Origin: Bryobacterales bacterium
GTDB lineage: Bacteria; Acidobacteriota; Terriglobia; Bryobacterales; Bryobacteraceae
DNA length: 37,143 bases
Assembly (NCBI GenBank): GCA_003167495.1
Contig: PMSX01000087.1
Span: 1 to 37,143 of the forward strand
Direction: 5' to 3'
Made by a program: the position numbers and the translations under genes. The notes under the pieces are model-generated. The model was not told where the DNA came from. It searched no databases and worked only from the letters and a program-made list of their open reading frames with translations. Below are positions 24,458-32,771 of this stretch, in pieces (the stretch's first letter is position 1; every line of letters starts with the position of its first letter).

Positions 24458-26152
24458 TTAGTTCCCCTTTCGTTCAGTGAGTTCCACTGTGAGGTCGGCT
24501 TTCTGGCCGGCATCCAAGTTGACGGTTTGGCTCGGATAGGTTTTTAAGACTTCGGGGTTTGCATATTCCAACCCATCCAAATTCGAAAACGCGAAGACTT
24601 GGTAGCTACCAGGCGAGAGAGTGAACGAAAGACTCGTTGGGAGGTTGCCCGATCCGGCCTGCGGTGCGGAAATGGGCTGTACTCTCGGTTGAACAAACGA
24701 AGAAGTCGGAACAAGTAATACGTACACCGTGCCGGAAGTTCGTTCACCGGAGTTCACTTTGACGCTCAAAGTTGGGCAATCGGCCCGCATGTTGATTGTG
24801 ACGGGCTGCGTTTCGCCCTCGGCGCCTACGACCAGGTAATCGCGGGTTAAGTCAATGCCGCCGGAAGTAGCCGATTCCAGACACTCATTTCCGAAGCCTT
24901 GAACGTCGAGCTTATATCTACCGGAAGGGACAGTCGGGAACGCATAAACCGGTGGGTCGCCTTGGAACCCAGCCGTGAACTGGTAATTGCCTCGCGACGC
25001 TTCGACCGGGATGAGCGAGGCTTGAACGTTGGGATTGATGAGCGTGCGCCCAGCCGGCTGTATTTCTACTGTTTGCGTCGCCTGACTGGCGGCGTGATTG
25101 ACTGTGACGGGAATAGGAGAGTTGGAATGCATCATGAGCTGCAAGCCAGTCACATCCGCGTGGTCCACCCTGATTTCCTGGCGGGCCTCATACGGATGTT
25201 CCTGTCGATCCCAAGCGGAAAGGATAAGCGTCCAGGTGCCGGACGGAATGGCGGGCACAATGACCTGCCCGCGTTTCTGATCGAAGCGCATGCCGTCAAA
25301 CGAAGCCATTTGTCCAGTGGCGTTCTCCAGTGAGAGACCAATGAACGCGTTGGAAGGGATTCCTCCCACTTGGGCCACTACGCTGTAACCACGTTCTGTG
25401 TGGGGATGGAAATTGGCCGGAAATTCTTGGCCGGGCTGCAGGTCGACAGCTTGCGCTGAAGTTAGATCTGCCGCATCGGGATAGTATATGGGAGGAATCA
25501 CTTCCGGCGGCGCGTTCCAACTCATTGCAGGCAGCACATGCCCAGCGCTATAAACGACATAATGGCCGGGCGTCAGCTCATCTATTCGAAAAGCCCCATT
25601 GTCATCTGTTGTTGATGCGTTTCGATATTGCCATAGCTTTCGTCCCTGTATGATCTGTTCGGCGATCACCTGCACTTGGACATTTTCAACCGGTTCGCCG
25701 CTGCTGTCAGTGACGTGGCCTATGATTCGGGCGCTGGGATACAACTTGAGTTGGAAGTCGTTACTGCCAGAGCCAATGGTGAACGATAGATTATTTTGCG
25801 GCATCCACTCGCTGGTTTGCAAAGAGCGGGAATCGAAGAAGCCAGGTTTCTGCAAGAAAAACATCACTCGGCCCTCCGGAAAATCGTCAAAGCGAAAGCG
25901 TCCGTCGGGTCCCGTCAAAGCGCTGGCCTGGACTTGCCCGTTCATCTGCACCAAAGCGCGCCGGATGGGTTCGCCGGTAACAGCGTTGTTCACTGTCCCG
26001 GTTACGGAGTGGCGCGGACCTTGCGGTTGAGCGTTGGGAGTCACTTGGAGCGCCTGAAGCCGGCCGCCGACACAAACGAGCGCCGGGGACAAGCACGCGA
26101 GTAGTGAAATCTGACACAGTGGCCGAACGTACCTCCTTACTCTGGCGGGCAT
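24458..26152 (-). CDS. Secreted multi-domain CarboxypepD_reg protein, paralogue (564 aa)
   Basis: I start at ATG 26152 (MPARVRRYVRPLCQISLL), which gives a clear signal peptide with a basic n-region. The frame stays open to 26245, but without signal-peptide logic. The domain chain parallels the next gene: VTGTVNNAVTGEPIRRALVQM, DGRFRFDDFPEGRVMFFLQK, IIGHVTDSSGEPVENVQVQV with GAFRIDELTPGHYVVYSAG, further beta-rich modules, and a final LSFTLSPGSYQVFAFSNLDG. Sequence and layout similarity to the downstream gene suggests tandem duplication followed by divergence. No catalytic residues are recognised. It is downstream of the TIM-barrel isomerase and Gfo/Idh/MocA genes on the same strand, with a 43-bp gap. 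Confidence 0.85.
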   Translation of the reverse strand: MPARVRRYVRPLCQISLLACLSPALVCVGGRLQALQVTPNAQPQGPRHSVTGTVNNAVTGEPIRRALVQMNGQVQASALTGPDGRFRFDDFPEGRVMFFLQKPGFFDSRSLQTSEWMPQNNLSFTIGSGSNDFQLKLYPSARIIGHVTDSSGEPVENVQVQVIAEQIIQGRKLWQYRNASTTDDNGAFRIDELTPGHYVVYSAGHVLPAMSWNAPPEVIPPIYYPDAADLTSAQAVDLQPGQEFPANFHPHTERGYSVVAQVGGIPSNAFIGLSLENATGQMASFDGMRFDQKRGQVIVPAIPSGTWTLILSAWDRQEHPYEARQEIRVDHADVTGLQLMMHSNSPIPVTVNHAASQATQTVEIQPAGRTLINPNVQASLIPVEASRGNYQFTAGFQGDPPVYAFPTVPSGRYKLDVQGFGNECLESATSGGIDLTRDYLVVGAEGETQPVTINMRADCPTLSVKVNSGERTSGTVYVLLVPTSSFVQPRVQPISAPQAGSGNLPTSLSFTLSPGSYQVFAFSNLDGLEYANPEVLKTYPSQTVNLDAGQKADLTVELTERKGN

Positions 26153-26195
26153 GCAAACAAAAGCTCCGTATGGCCACTCATTGTCGCACGAAATT

Positions 26196-26999
26196 TCATC
26201 TGCATGCAGCGAGATGCCGCATGCTTTCAACTGCGGCGTCCTCATTGAATCCGTGCATGATTAACGAGTTCTGAAAGCCCACATTTCGCAAAAGGGAAAT
26301 ATACAGGGGAAAGTCGACGACTCCGCCGCCGAGAGCCGCATTGCCCAGTTTCCCATCGGCGGAGAATTCTTTTGCGTGCGCCAGAACAATATCTCCTCCC
26401 AAGAGATCGAAAGCCTCCCGCAACACACGGTCTTGTTGTGGGAGGTTCGAAACGGTCAGTAGATTGGCGGCGTCGATTAGGACTTTGACCTGTTTCGATT
26501 GAAGGGAATCGAGTAGCGTACGAGCCTTGCACGCGGTGTCTATGATGTTCGCTTGTTCGGGTTCAAAAGCGATGGTGACATGATGCTGCTCCGCGACGGT
26601 GGCCAGTGTGGACATGGCAGTCAGCATGTCGCGCCAAGCGTCCGCGCTTTCATTCTCGGGGTGTCTGCGCCACATGTCTTCCGGGTCGCGAGTGCCGGTG
26701 GATACACTCAACATACTCGTTCCCAAATGTTTGGCTGACTGCGCCAGGAGAGTAAAACGATCAAGGCCTTGGCGACGGATGTGTAGGTCTGGGTGGATGA
26801 TGTTGAAGGTGGCGGAGAGCACTTCCAGGGTGAGGTGGCGGTGATCGAATTCGTGGCGGATTGCGTCGCAGTGAGCTTCGCTCAGATCGCTGGATCCCGC
26901 GTTGAATTGCACATGCGTGATACCAAGGTCACGGACCGCGTCCAGCATTTCGCCAAGGGTTGGGCGAACGAAGATCTTACTGAAGATGCCAAGGTTCAT
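26196..26999 (-). CDS. Sugar phosphate isomerase/epimerase-like TIM barrel (AP endonuclease family 2 fold)
   Basis: This 267-residue protein is typical of the xylose-isomerase-like TIM-barrel family that includes IolE, IolI, hydroxypyruvate isomerase and ketose 3-epimerases. It begins MNLGIFSKIFVRPTLGEML. Metal ligands can be suggested at FEPEQANI (Glu), VLIDAANL (Asp), LAHAKEFSADGK (His) and the C-terminal MHGFNED. It is 2 bp from the stop of the upstream Gfo/Idh/MocA gene, so the dehydrogenase and isomerase are one transcription unit, as in inositol and keto-sugar pathways. The exact substrate is not deducible. Confidence 0.87.
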   Translation of the reverse strand: MNLGIFSKIFVRPTLGEMLDAVRDLGITHVQFNAGSSDLSEAHCDAIRHEFDHRHLTLEVLSATFNIIHPDLHIRRQGLDRFTLLAQSAKHLGTSMLSVSTGTRDPEDMWRRHPENESADAWRDMLTAMSTLATVAEQHHVTIAFEPEQANIIDTACKARTLLDSLQSKQVKVLIDAANLLTVSNLPQQDRVLREAFDLLGGDIVLAHAKEFSADGKLGNAALGGGVVDFPLYISLLRNVGFQNSLIMHGFNEDAAVESMRHLAACR

Positions 27000-27001
27000 G
27001 A

Positions 27002-28054
27002 CTAGAGCGTCACGGTCTGACCCGTTTCGACTGACTTGGCAACGGCGAGTATCGCTCGGACGCTAGCCAAGCCATCATGCGCATTGGCTCCCGTTTGTGG
27101 CTTGCCATGCAAAATGACATCGGCGAAGGATTCCAGCTGCAGCTTGTAGGTAAAGGCATCGGCGCCAAGGGGTTTGCGGTATATGCCATCTTTGATAGAG
27201 AAGCATTCCACGTCGCCCGCTTTGAAATACCATGGCAGAGGAAGCCTTCCACGTACGCTGCCAAATTCTCCGGTAATCTGAAAGCCTTCTTCGAAATCTC
27301 CTCTCATGGGGACATTGAGATCGGCGTGACCGAGTGCTCCGCTCGCGAAATCCAACTCAATGAACCAACAGTGAGCGCCGAAAGACTCTTTATGCCGCGC
27401 GCGCAGCGCCAAAATTTCACCTCCCAAAAAGCGCGCAGTGTCTAGCAAGTGGCTTCCATGTGTCAGCAGGTAATAGCGCTGCCGGTCGCTCTTTGGGTCT
27501 CCGTGGGGGCGTGTGGCGCCGAGGCTGGTCTGAGTGAGCGGTTGGAGATTGTCAGTCATTACATAACGCGCCGTCGAATCGTAATACCAACCTTTGTATG
27601 ACTGCATCTGACCGAGTTCGGTGGCGACGAATTGATGGGCGAACACCACGCCGGGATCGAAGCGCCGGTTGTGGCCGACTTGGAGCACGAGCTTGCTCTC
27701 GTCCACTGCCGCGCAGAGGTTTGCACTTTCTTCAACAGAGATACCGAAGGGCTTTTCCACCAGGACATGCTTGCCGGCAGCCAGTGCCTTTAGGCTCAGG
27801 GGAGTGTGGAATTGATCGGCGACGGCAATCAGTACGGCATGCACAGCGGGGTCGGCTAGCATTGCGTCGAATTCGACGAAGGTCTTGTCTGGGCGGTATT
27901 GGGTGGCCGCGCTATCAAGCAGGTCGCGAGCCGAATCGCAGATTGCGTAAGTGCGGATATTGCGCGCTTTTTGGCAGGCTTCGAAATGCGCGACTTGGGA
28001 AATGGGGCCCGCGCCGAGAATGCCGATATTTAGGAGGTCCGGTTCTTTTTTCAA
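27002..28054 (-). CDS. Cytoplasmic Gfo/Idh/MocA-family oxidoreductase (350 aa)
   Basis: This 350-residue NAD(P)-dependent dehydrogenase has no signal peptide. The Rossmann fold is LNIGILGAGPISQVAHFEAC (from residue 8), the conserved EKP is in HVLVEKPFGIS, and the second half contains QRYYLLTHGSHLLDTARFLGG with the family His. Members act on inositol, glucose derivatives or other sugars. It forms a pair with the TIM-barrel isomerase gene (2-bp gap), which would suit oxidation to a keto-sugar followed by isomerisation. It differs in length, export and sequence from the Tat-exported homologue at 21464, so the two are not a recent duplication. Confidence 0.92.
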   Translation of the reverse strand: MKKEPDLLNIGILGAGPISQVAHFEACQKARNIRTYAICDSARDLLDSAATQYRPDKTFVEFDAMLADPAVHAVLIAVADQFHTPLSLKALAAGKHVLVEKPFGISVEESANLCAAVDESKLVLQVGHNRRFDPGVVFAHQFVATELGQMQSYKGWYYDSTARYVMTDNLQPLTQTSLGATRPHGDPKSDRQRYYLLTHGSHLLDTARFLGGEILALRARHKESFGAHCWFIELDFASGALGHADLNVPMRGDFEEGFQITGEFGSVRGRLPLPWYFKAGDVECFSIKDGIYRKPLGADAFTYKLQLESFADVILHGKPQTGANAHDGLASVRAILAVAKSVETGQTVTL

Positions 28055-28241
28055 GTCTCTTGACGCGCCGCTAATCCGCGGCTGCGGCCTGTGTGAACTG
28101 AGTTGAAATATCTCCCATGAAACTGTCTGCGCCGAGGGTACCCACCATAAGACACAGCTGCTGGCCGGTTGCCGACATCAGTACGCCATCATAGCGTGTC
28201 GACCCCAAGTTGAAACTAACTGATAATATGCTGCTTGGATT

Positions 28242-29618
28242 ATGGTGACCTCGCTTCGTATTTTTCGCGTTCTGCCTGCACTTGTCTGTGTGGCTATCGG
28301 TTCGCTCGGCTTTGCACAGACCGCTTCGGATACTGCGTCGCAGCCGGCTCGATCTTCCCCCGAATGGCTCAAGTCCGGCACTATCTATCAAGTGTTCCCG
28401 CGCTCCTTTTCACCCGAAGGGACGTTGGCGGGGGTGACGGCCCGGTTAGACGAACTGCATAGCCTGGGCGTGAATATTCTTTGGCTCATGCCTATTCATC
28501 CGCTAGGGCAACTCAAGAAAAAGGGCACGCTCGGAAGTATGTATGCGGTGCGCGATTATTACGCCATTGATTCGCCGCTCGGCGGCAAGGAAGATTTGCG
28601 CCGGCTCGTGCAGCAAGCCCACGCACGGCAGATGAAACTCATCATCGATATTGTGGCTAACCATACCGCGTGGGACAGCGTAATGATGGCCCACCCCGAC
28701 TTTTACAAAAAAGACAAGCAGGGCCGAATTACCTATCCGTATGACTGGACCGACGTGGCTGCGCTTGATTATTCCAATCCCAAACTGCGCCGCTATATGC
28801 TGGACATGCTTGTCTATTGGATCAAGGAATTCGATCTGGATGGCTATCGTTGCGATGCGGCCGGTGAAGTGCCTACTGAGTTTTGGGAGCAGGCGCGCGC
28901 GGAACTGAATCGTGTCAAGCCTGACATTATGCTGCTGGCGGAAGCCTCCAAGCCCGAGCTTATGCGTAATGCGTTCGATATCGATTACTCTTGGCCGTTG
29001 CTTAATACGCTAAATGACGTTGTGATGAACGGTGAACCGGCGACGGCGATTCGCACGGTCATCGAGCAGCAACGGGCTTTATTCCCTACGGGTGCTCTTC
29101 ATATGCGAGTGAGCGACGATCACGATGAGCTGCGCGCCGTGACTCGTTATGGCTATCGGGGTGCGATTGCTGTTTCGGCGCTGCTATTCACGCTTGACGG
29201 AGTGCCGCTTATTTACAACGGCATGGAGGTGGGTGATTCCACACAGTCGCGCGACCCTGCGTTATTTGAGCCGCAAACAATATTCTGGCCAGCCGCGCAG
29301 TGGCATCCTGATGATCCGAAGTTCTATGCGGCCATGGATTCGCTGCGCAGCCAGCATCCGGCTTTGCAACAAGGGCAAACTGTTTGGCTGCATAATTCCG
29401 ATGAGCAGCACGTGGTTAGTTATCTGCGGCGGTCGGGGTCGGAAGAGTTTCTGGTGGTGGTTAATCTTTCCAATACGCCGTTTCGAGGGACGATTGAGTG
29501 CGATAGCCGAAATTGGAAAGGAATTGAGCTTGCTTTGGCAACGCAAGGACAGATGGCGCTGCCGTTTGTGGCGCTCGATGCGTTTGGGTTTCGAGTTTTT
29601 CAAAGGGATGCTAAGTAG
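28242..29618 (+). CDS. Secreted GH13 alpha-amylase-family glycoside hydrolase (458 aa)
   Basis: The signal peptide is residues 1-25 (SLRIFRVLPALVCVAIGSLG). The GH13 barrel starts at about residue 45 (GTIYQVFPRSFSPEG). Conserved region I is DIVANH (Asp137-His141), region II is GYRCDAA with nucleophile Asp205, region III is LLAEAS with acid/base Glu234, and region IV is SDDHDE with His294-Asp295 as transition-state residues. The C-terminal domain (about 370-458) is a short beta-sandwich (EFLVVVNLSNTPFRGTIE). All catalytic residues are present. It probably hydrolyses or transfers alpha-glucosides in the periplasm; exact specificity is unknown. It is divergent from the Gfo/Idh/MocA operon, sharing a 187-bp region. 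Confidence 0.92.
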   Translation: MVTSLRIFRVLPALVCVAIGSLGFAQTASDTASQPARSSPEWLKSGTIYQVFPRSFSPEGTLAGVTARLDELHSLGVNILWLMPIHPLGQLKKKGTLGSMYAVRDYYAIDSPLGGKEDLRRLVQQAHARQMKLIIDIVANHTAWDSVMMAHPDFYKKDKQGRITYPYDWTDVAALDYSNPKLRRYMLDMLVYWIKEFDLDGYRCDAAGEVPTEFWEQARAELNRVKPDIMLLAEASKPELMRNAFDIDYSWPLLNTLNDVVMNGEPATAIRTVIEQQRALFPTGALHMRVSDDHDELRAVTRYGYRGAIAVSALLFTLDGVPLIYNGMEVGDSTQSRDPALFEPQTIFWPAAQWHPDDPKFYAAMDSLRSQHPALQQGQTVWLHNSDEQHVVSYLRRSGSEEFLVVVNLSNTPFRGTIECDSRNWKGIELALATQGQMALPFVALDAFGFRVFQRDAK

Positions 29619-29656
29619 TGGGGACACTTGTCGCAGACTTTGTGGGAGGTTGGCTT

Positions 29657-29678
29657 CGACGTAATGGCGACGTAATGG
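29657..29678. repeat. Perfect 11-bp tandem duplication
   Basis: CGACGTAATGG occurs twice without a gap (29657-29667 and 29668-29678) in the 170-bp gap after the amylase gene. The gap also holds ggggacac-type sequence. It looks like a short slippage or insertion footprint. Confidence 0.6.
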
Positions 29679-29681
29679 TGT

Positions 29682-29693
29682 CTGACCGGTCAG
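29682..29693. other. Perfect 12-bp palindrome CTGACCGGTCAG
   Basis: This palindrome lies just after the tandem duplication and just before a CCCCC-T6-GGG stretch, between convergent genes (29618 plus and 29789 minus). It could be a protein-binding site or the end of a small repeat element. It is too short to be a convincing terminator on its own. Confidence 0.4.
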
Positions 29694-29788
29694 CCCCCTT
29701 TTTTGGGCGAACTGCTTTGGGGCGCTGCCGCGCCGGATGCGGAGTCGCATGGGACACGGCCGCTGACCTGCGTAACCGGGGAGACAGC

Positions 29789-30880
29789 CTATCTTCCTCC
29801 CTCCAAGTCAACTGCGAACGCGCCGTCCCATTCTACTGTCTCCGGTATTCTCTCAGCCTTCGTGATGAACGCGCAATACTCCACATCCACCTTGCTTTGC
29901 GCCGGCACCCAGCGGTAAGCGGGTACTCCGAACAACGATGCGCGCTCGACCATTTTGCGGCGGGATTCGACGAAAGGCGAGACGCCAAACTCCATACCGC
30001 ACGTCATCGCCTTACCGTTCCATGGCGGTTCAGCGCGGAGATAGAGCTCTTCCCAACGGGCCATCCAGGGAAAATCGTTCTGCTTCCACACATAGCCAAA
30101 CGCAACTTTTGTGGAAGGCGACCATGCCACAAAAAACGCCAGCGCGCGTTTTGGGTCCATCAAATGCGTTGTGAAACCGCCTGAGCTTGGCCCTTTTGTG
30201 TAGGTTCGAAAGTCTTCAGTCCCGCCGGTTTTCAACGGACAAAAGGGCCAGTCAAACTCGGCATCGGGCACATAGGGGCCAAGGTTGTCGTTGAAACTCG
30301 CATCGCCGACCTTGGAACGTGTGGCAGGCATGCGGAACTGTGTGCTTCCCGATTGCAGAAACGGCGGACCCAGCGTGACGTGCTGTGTCCAGGCTATGGG
30401 CCGGTCGCTCGCCGACAGATTTTCCACGGTCTCCGAGAGGAGTATGACGGAGGAACCAGCCGCTAATTTGATCCGACGGCTAAAACGTAATTGCGCCAAG
30501 TTCAGTGTACCCGAGAGCGTTATCTCAGAGTCGCCGCCTGAAGAAATTTCGTATGGAATCACCGGGCCTTCGCCATGCACGGGCATGCCCGCCGCAGCTT
30601 CTTCCACGCTGGGGCCGCCGAACGTATCCAGGCAAATGCTATGACCCAAGATACCGGAGAGCAACGGCGCTTCATTGCCAGCGCCGTATTCGGGGTGTTT
30701 TGCGTAGTCGTGCGTGCTGGGTTCGATTGACGGCCAAGGAGGAGTCCAAAGCGGGTTTACGCCGGAGGGGTTGTGCAGAATCTCCGCAATGTGACCACCC
30801 TCTAGGGTTGCGCTTACGCGCACCCGCTCGTTCTCCAATTGCACGACGCGGCGATTCCGAAACATAGCCTCTGTCATCAA
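29789..30880 (-). CDS. Aldose-1-epimerase/mutarotase-like protein (363 aa)
   Basis: The 363-residue protein lacks a signal peptide. The pattern is that of the galactose-mutarotase-like beta-sandwich: an N-terminal VSATLEGGHIAEILHNPSGVNPLWTPPWP, a middle with IPYEISSGGDSEITLSGTLN, RFSRRIKLAAGSSVILLSETVENL and IAWTQHVTLGPPFL, and a C-terminal MTCGMEFGVSPFVESRR. The strands and the QH-type residue where mutarotases carry a substrate His support the fold, but I cannot place the full catalytic pair, so the enzymatic activity is uncertain. Starts at 30880 or the adjacent Met. Context (amylase, Gfo/Idh/MocA) fits sugar handling. Confidence 0.72.
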   Translation of the reverse strand: MMTEAMFRNRRVVQLENERVRVSATLEGGHIAEILHNPSGVNPLWTPPWPSIEPSTHDYAKHPEYGAGNEAPLLSGILGHSICLDTFGGPSVEEAAAGMPVHGEGPVIPYEISSGGDSEITLSGTLNLAQLRFSRRIKLAAGSSVILLSETVENLSASDRPIAWTQHVTLGPPFLQSGSTQFRMPATRSKVGDASFNDNLGPYVPDAEFDWPFCPLKTGGTEDFRTYTKGPSSGGFTTHLMDPKRALAFFVAWSPSTKVAFGYVWKQNDFPWMARWEELYLRAEPPWNGKAMTCGMEFGVSPFVESRRKMVERASLFGVPAYRWVPAQSKVDVEYCAFITKAERIPETVEWDGAFAVDLEGGR

Positions 30881-30955
30881 AGAAAGCCTCGAAGACCTTA
30901 ATTACCTTAACAGAGACTCGCCGTGTACGACGCTGACGCAATGACGAACAGTTCG

Positions 30956-31411
30956 TTAGCGCCGTCCTCCGCCGCCTCCACGACCTCCGCCGCCACCGCG
31001 CGCAGCAAAACCGCCGCCGAAGCTGCGCCCACCGCCTACATAACCACCGCCGCGGGCATAACCATAGCCGCCTCGACCGTAACCGTAGCCATAGCCACCG
31101 CGACCGTAACCATAACCGTAGCCACCTCGACCATAACCGTAGCCGCGATAGCCATAATAGCCGCGGTACGGATAACCCCAATAACCGTAGCCAGCAAAGT
31201 ACGGGTACCCATAGTACGGATAGTAGCCCGAGTAACAGTATGCATTGACATAGGGATTGCAAGCATAGGGGGAGGCGTAGGCGTAAGGATACGGGTAAGC
31301 GGGACCGACCGATACTCCGAATCCAACTTGCGCCCGCGCAGGCGTCAGGCTCGCCAGCAAGAGAAATAAACCAAAAAACGTGAACGACAAAAGCACCGAG
31401 CGTTTGAACAT
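30956..31411 (-). CDS. Secreted Gly/Tyr/Arg-rich repeat protein (151 aa)
   Basis: ATG 31411 gives a strong signal peptide (MFKRSVLLSFTFFGLFLLLA to TPARA). An in-frame start at 31447 is less likely. The mature part is low complexity: a Tyr/Pro-rich block (PYPYAYASPYACNPYV), then units of GRGGYGYGY repeated about three times, ending in Gly/Arg-rich GGGGGRGGGGGRR. The DNA shows matching imperfect tandem repeats at about 31060-31150. Two Cys are near residues 58-67. Proteins of this composition occur in acidobacteria as exported proteins of unknown role and may be adhesive or envelope-associated. It is read on the same strand as the mutarotase-like gene. Confidence 0.75.
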   Translation of the reverse strand: MFKRSVLLSFTFFGLFLLLASLTPARAQVGFGVSVGPAYPYPYAYASPYACNPYVNAYCYSGYYPYYGYPYFAGYGYWGYPYRGYYGYRGYGYGRGGYGYGYGRGGYGYGYGRGGYGYARGGGYVGGGRSFGGGFAARGGGGGRGGGGGRR

Positions 31412-31493
31412 AATAGAATTGAACCTCGACACTACATAGACGCGCAAATACGCTACAGGGGTTCTACGGGATTCAGGTTATCATCACTTTGCC

Positions 31494-31814
31494 ATGCCCG
31501 ATACTCACGAAATAACCGGCAGACGGTTCCTTGGTCTTCTCTTGCTTCGGACACTGCTGGCACTCGCCATCGCGGTGGCGCTTGTCTATGCCGCGGACGC
31601 AGCCGTCTTGCGTTACCGCGCTGCCACGAACCGTAACGCCTTCAGCACCGTCACCGTCCGCCCCTACTACGCCGTCCCGCGCAAAGATAAAAAAATCGAA
31701 TATATGTACGACGACCCACGCGACGAAACCTGTGTCAATTCACTTTTCCCTCACATGGGAGATTCTCCTTGCTGGTATCTACGCGGCCATAAGGACGAGC
31801 AACTTCCAGACTAA
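31494..31814 (+). CDS. Small single-pass membrane protein of unknown function (106 aa)
   Basis: One hydrophobic segment, FLGLLLLRTLLALAIAVALV at about residues 12-31, is followed by a soluble part with TVTVRPYYAVPRKDKKIEYM, then YDDPRDETCVNSLFPHMGDS and PCWYLRGHKDEQ. The two Cys and the conserved-looking PYYAVPRK-x-x-K-x-E-Y segment recall a family I associate with acidobacteria. The function is unknown. The topology is probably a signal anchor with the C-terminal part outside the cytoplasm. It is divergent from the Gly/Tyr-rich gene and convergent with the gene at 31893. Confidence 0.7.
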   Translation: MPDTHEITGRRFLGLLLLRTLLALAIAVALVYAADAAVLRYRAATNRNAFSTVTVRPYYAVPRKDKKIEYMYDDPRDETCVNSLFPHMGDSPCWYLRGHKDEQLPD

Positions 31815-31892
31815 CAACCATCCAGCAAAGAAAAAGAGACGCACCGAAGCGCGCCTCTGGAAACGTTTTCACTTTAAAAAACTGAGTCGTGT

Positions 31893-32228
31893 CTATTGGC
31901 CAGCACTCATGGGAGAGGCGCCTTCAAACAGGATCTTGGTATGTGTCCCCCCGAAGCGGACCTCGGACAACTTACCTTGGTCTTCGTATATCAGCGAGGT
32001 GGTAGGAAACTTGTTGGCATCGGTCTCTTCACGCGCCGGCACCTCAATGGTTTGCTTCCCTTGTTTAATCACTGCATTTCCATTTTCCAGCGATACCTTG
32101 TAATCGCCGGCCTTCAAAGTCTTGCCTTCAACAATTGAATCTTGACTTAGGGTCATCTTGAATGTGTTGCTGGCCGCGAAGGCGGTTGCGGCTAGAGCGA
32201 CGAAGCTCAAGAGTAGTGTCTTTTTCAT
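31893..32228 (-). CDS. Small secreted protein of unknown function (111 aa)
   Basis: ATG 32228 is preceded by AAGGAG at good spacing and gives a signal peptide MKKTLLLSFVALAATAFAAS. An in-frame upstream Met at 32255 is not needed. The mature protein of about 91 residues is beta-rich: TFKMTLSQDSIVEGKTLKAG, DYKVSLENGNAVIKQGKQTI, VPAREETDANKFPTTSLIYE and LSEVRFGGTHTKILFEGA. This resembles acidobacterial exported small proteins I have seen without function. No Cys, no lipobox. Confidence 0.72.
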   Translation of the reverse strand: MKKTLLLSFVALAATAFAASNTFKMTLSQDSIVEGKTLKAGDYKVSLENGNAVIKQGKQTIEVPAREETDANKFPTTSLIYEDQGKLSEVRFGGTHTKILFEGASPMSAGQ

Positions 32229-32771
32229 AGCGTATTTCTCCTTGCAATCAATCACGCTTCACTAGCGCTTACGAAGATAGAGACGGAGAACTATCTAGCT
32301 GTCGTTACCCGAGGCGAGTAAAATCGGCTAAAGTATTTTGTGTCAACTAATTCAATATGAGTAAGTTATATTAATTACTAATTCACGTCTTGCAACACGC
32401 CTTTGGTCAATCCAGGACGCTAGCCTGATCTTCGAGCAAGCGTGGGTAACCGTCGCGTTCTTCCTCGTTCACATCCTGCCTGCAAATTCGAGCAGGCGTC
32501 CACGAACCGAAGCCAGCGGCGGAATCGGCAGATGTCCCACCCCAAAGCCGGAATCGCCGATTTTAACGGAGCCAACATCGCCGGGCCCGAGATCAGATCC
32601 TGCCGCCATTTGAATTGTCTTTGTCGAACCATTTTTTGTCATGTTAGCTGCGCTCTGGGGGCATCTCCGAAATCGCTGCCCTAAAGTTTGCAGGCGACCT
32701 CCAAGATCGTCATTAAATTTGCCGAGCGAAAAGGACAGTACTTTTAGTAGCGTACTCGCATCTAACGACAG
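32229..32771. other. 543-bp intergenic region
   Basis: AT-rich on the left (32256-32400), then more GC-rich. A small inverted repeat, GCCTGC (32478-32483) and GCAGGC (32492-32497), could form a hairpin. Open frames on the minus strand (32469-32855) and plus strand (32442-32684) exist, but neither has a ribosome-binding site or a recognisable product. The promoter of the photolyase gene is probably in the right part. Confidence 0.5.

Noticed and set aside
28071..28391. Minus-strand frame ending 16 bp before the cytoplasmic Gfo/Idh/MocA gene (peptide ...MSATGQQLCLMVGTLGADSF)
   Set aside because: It overlaps the start of the well-supported GH13 gene, has no clear ribosome-binding site and no recognised family. 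A short form from the Met near 28178 might be a gene remnant, but I cannot support it.
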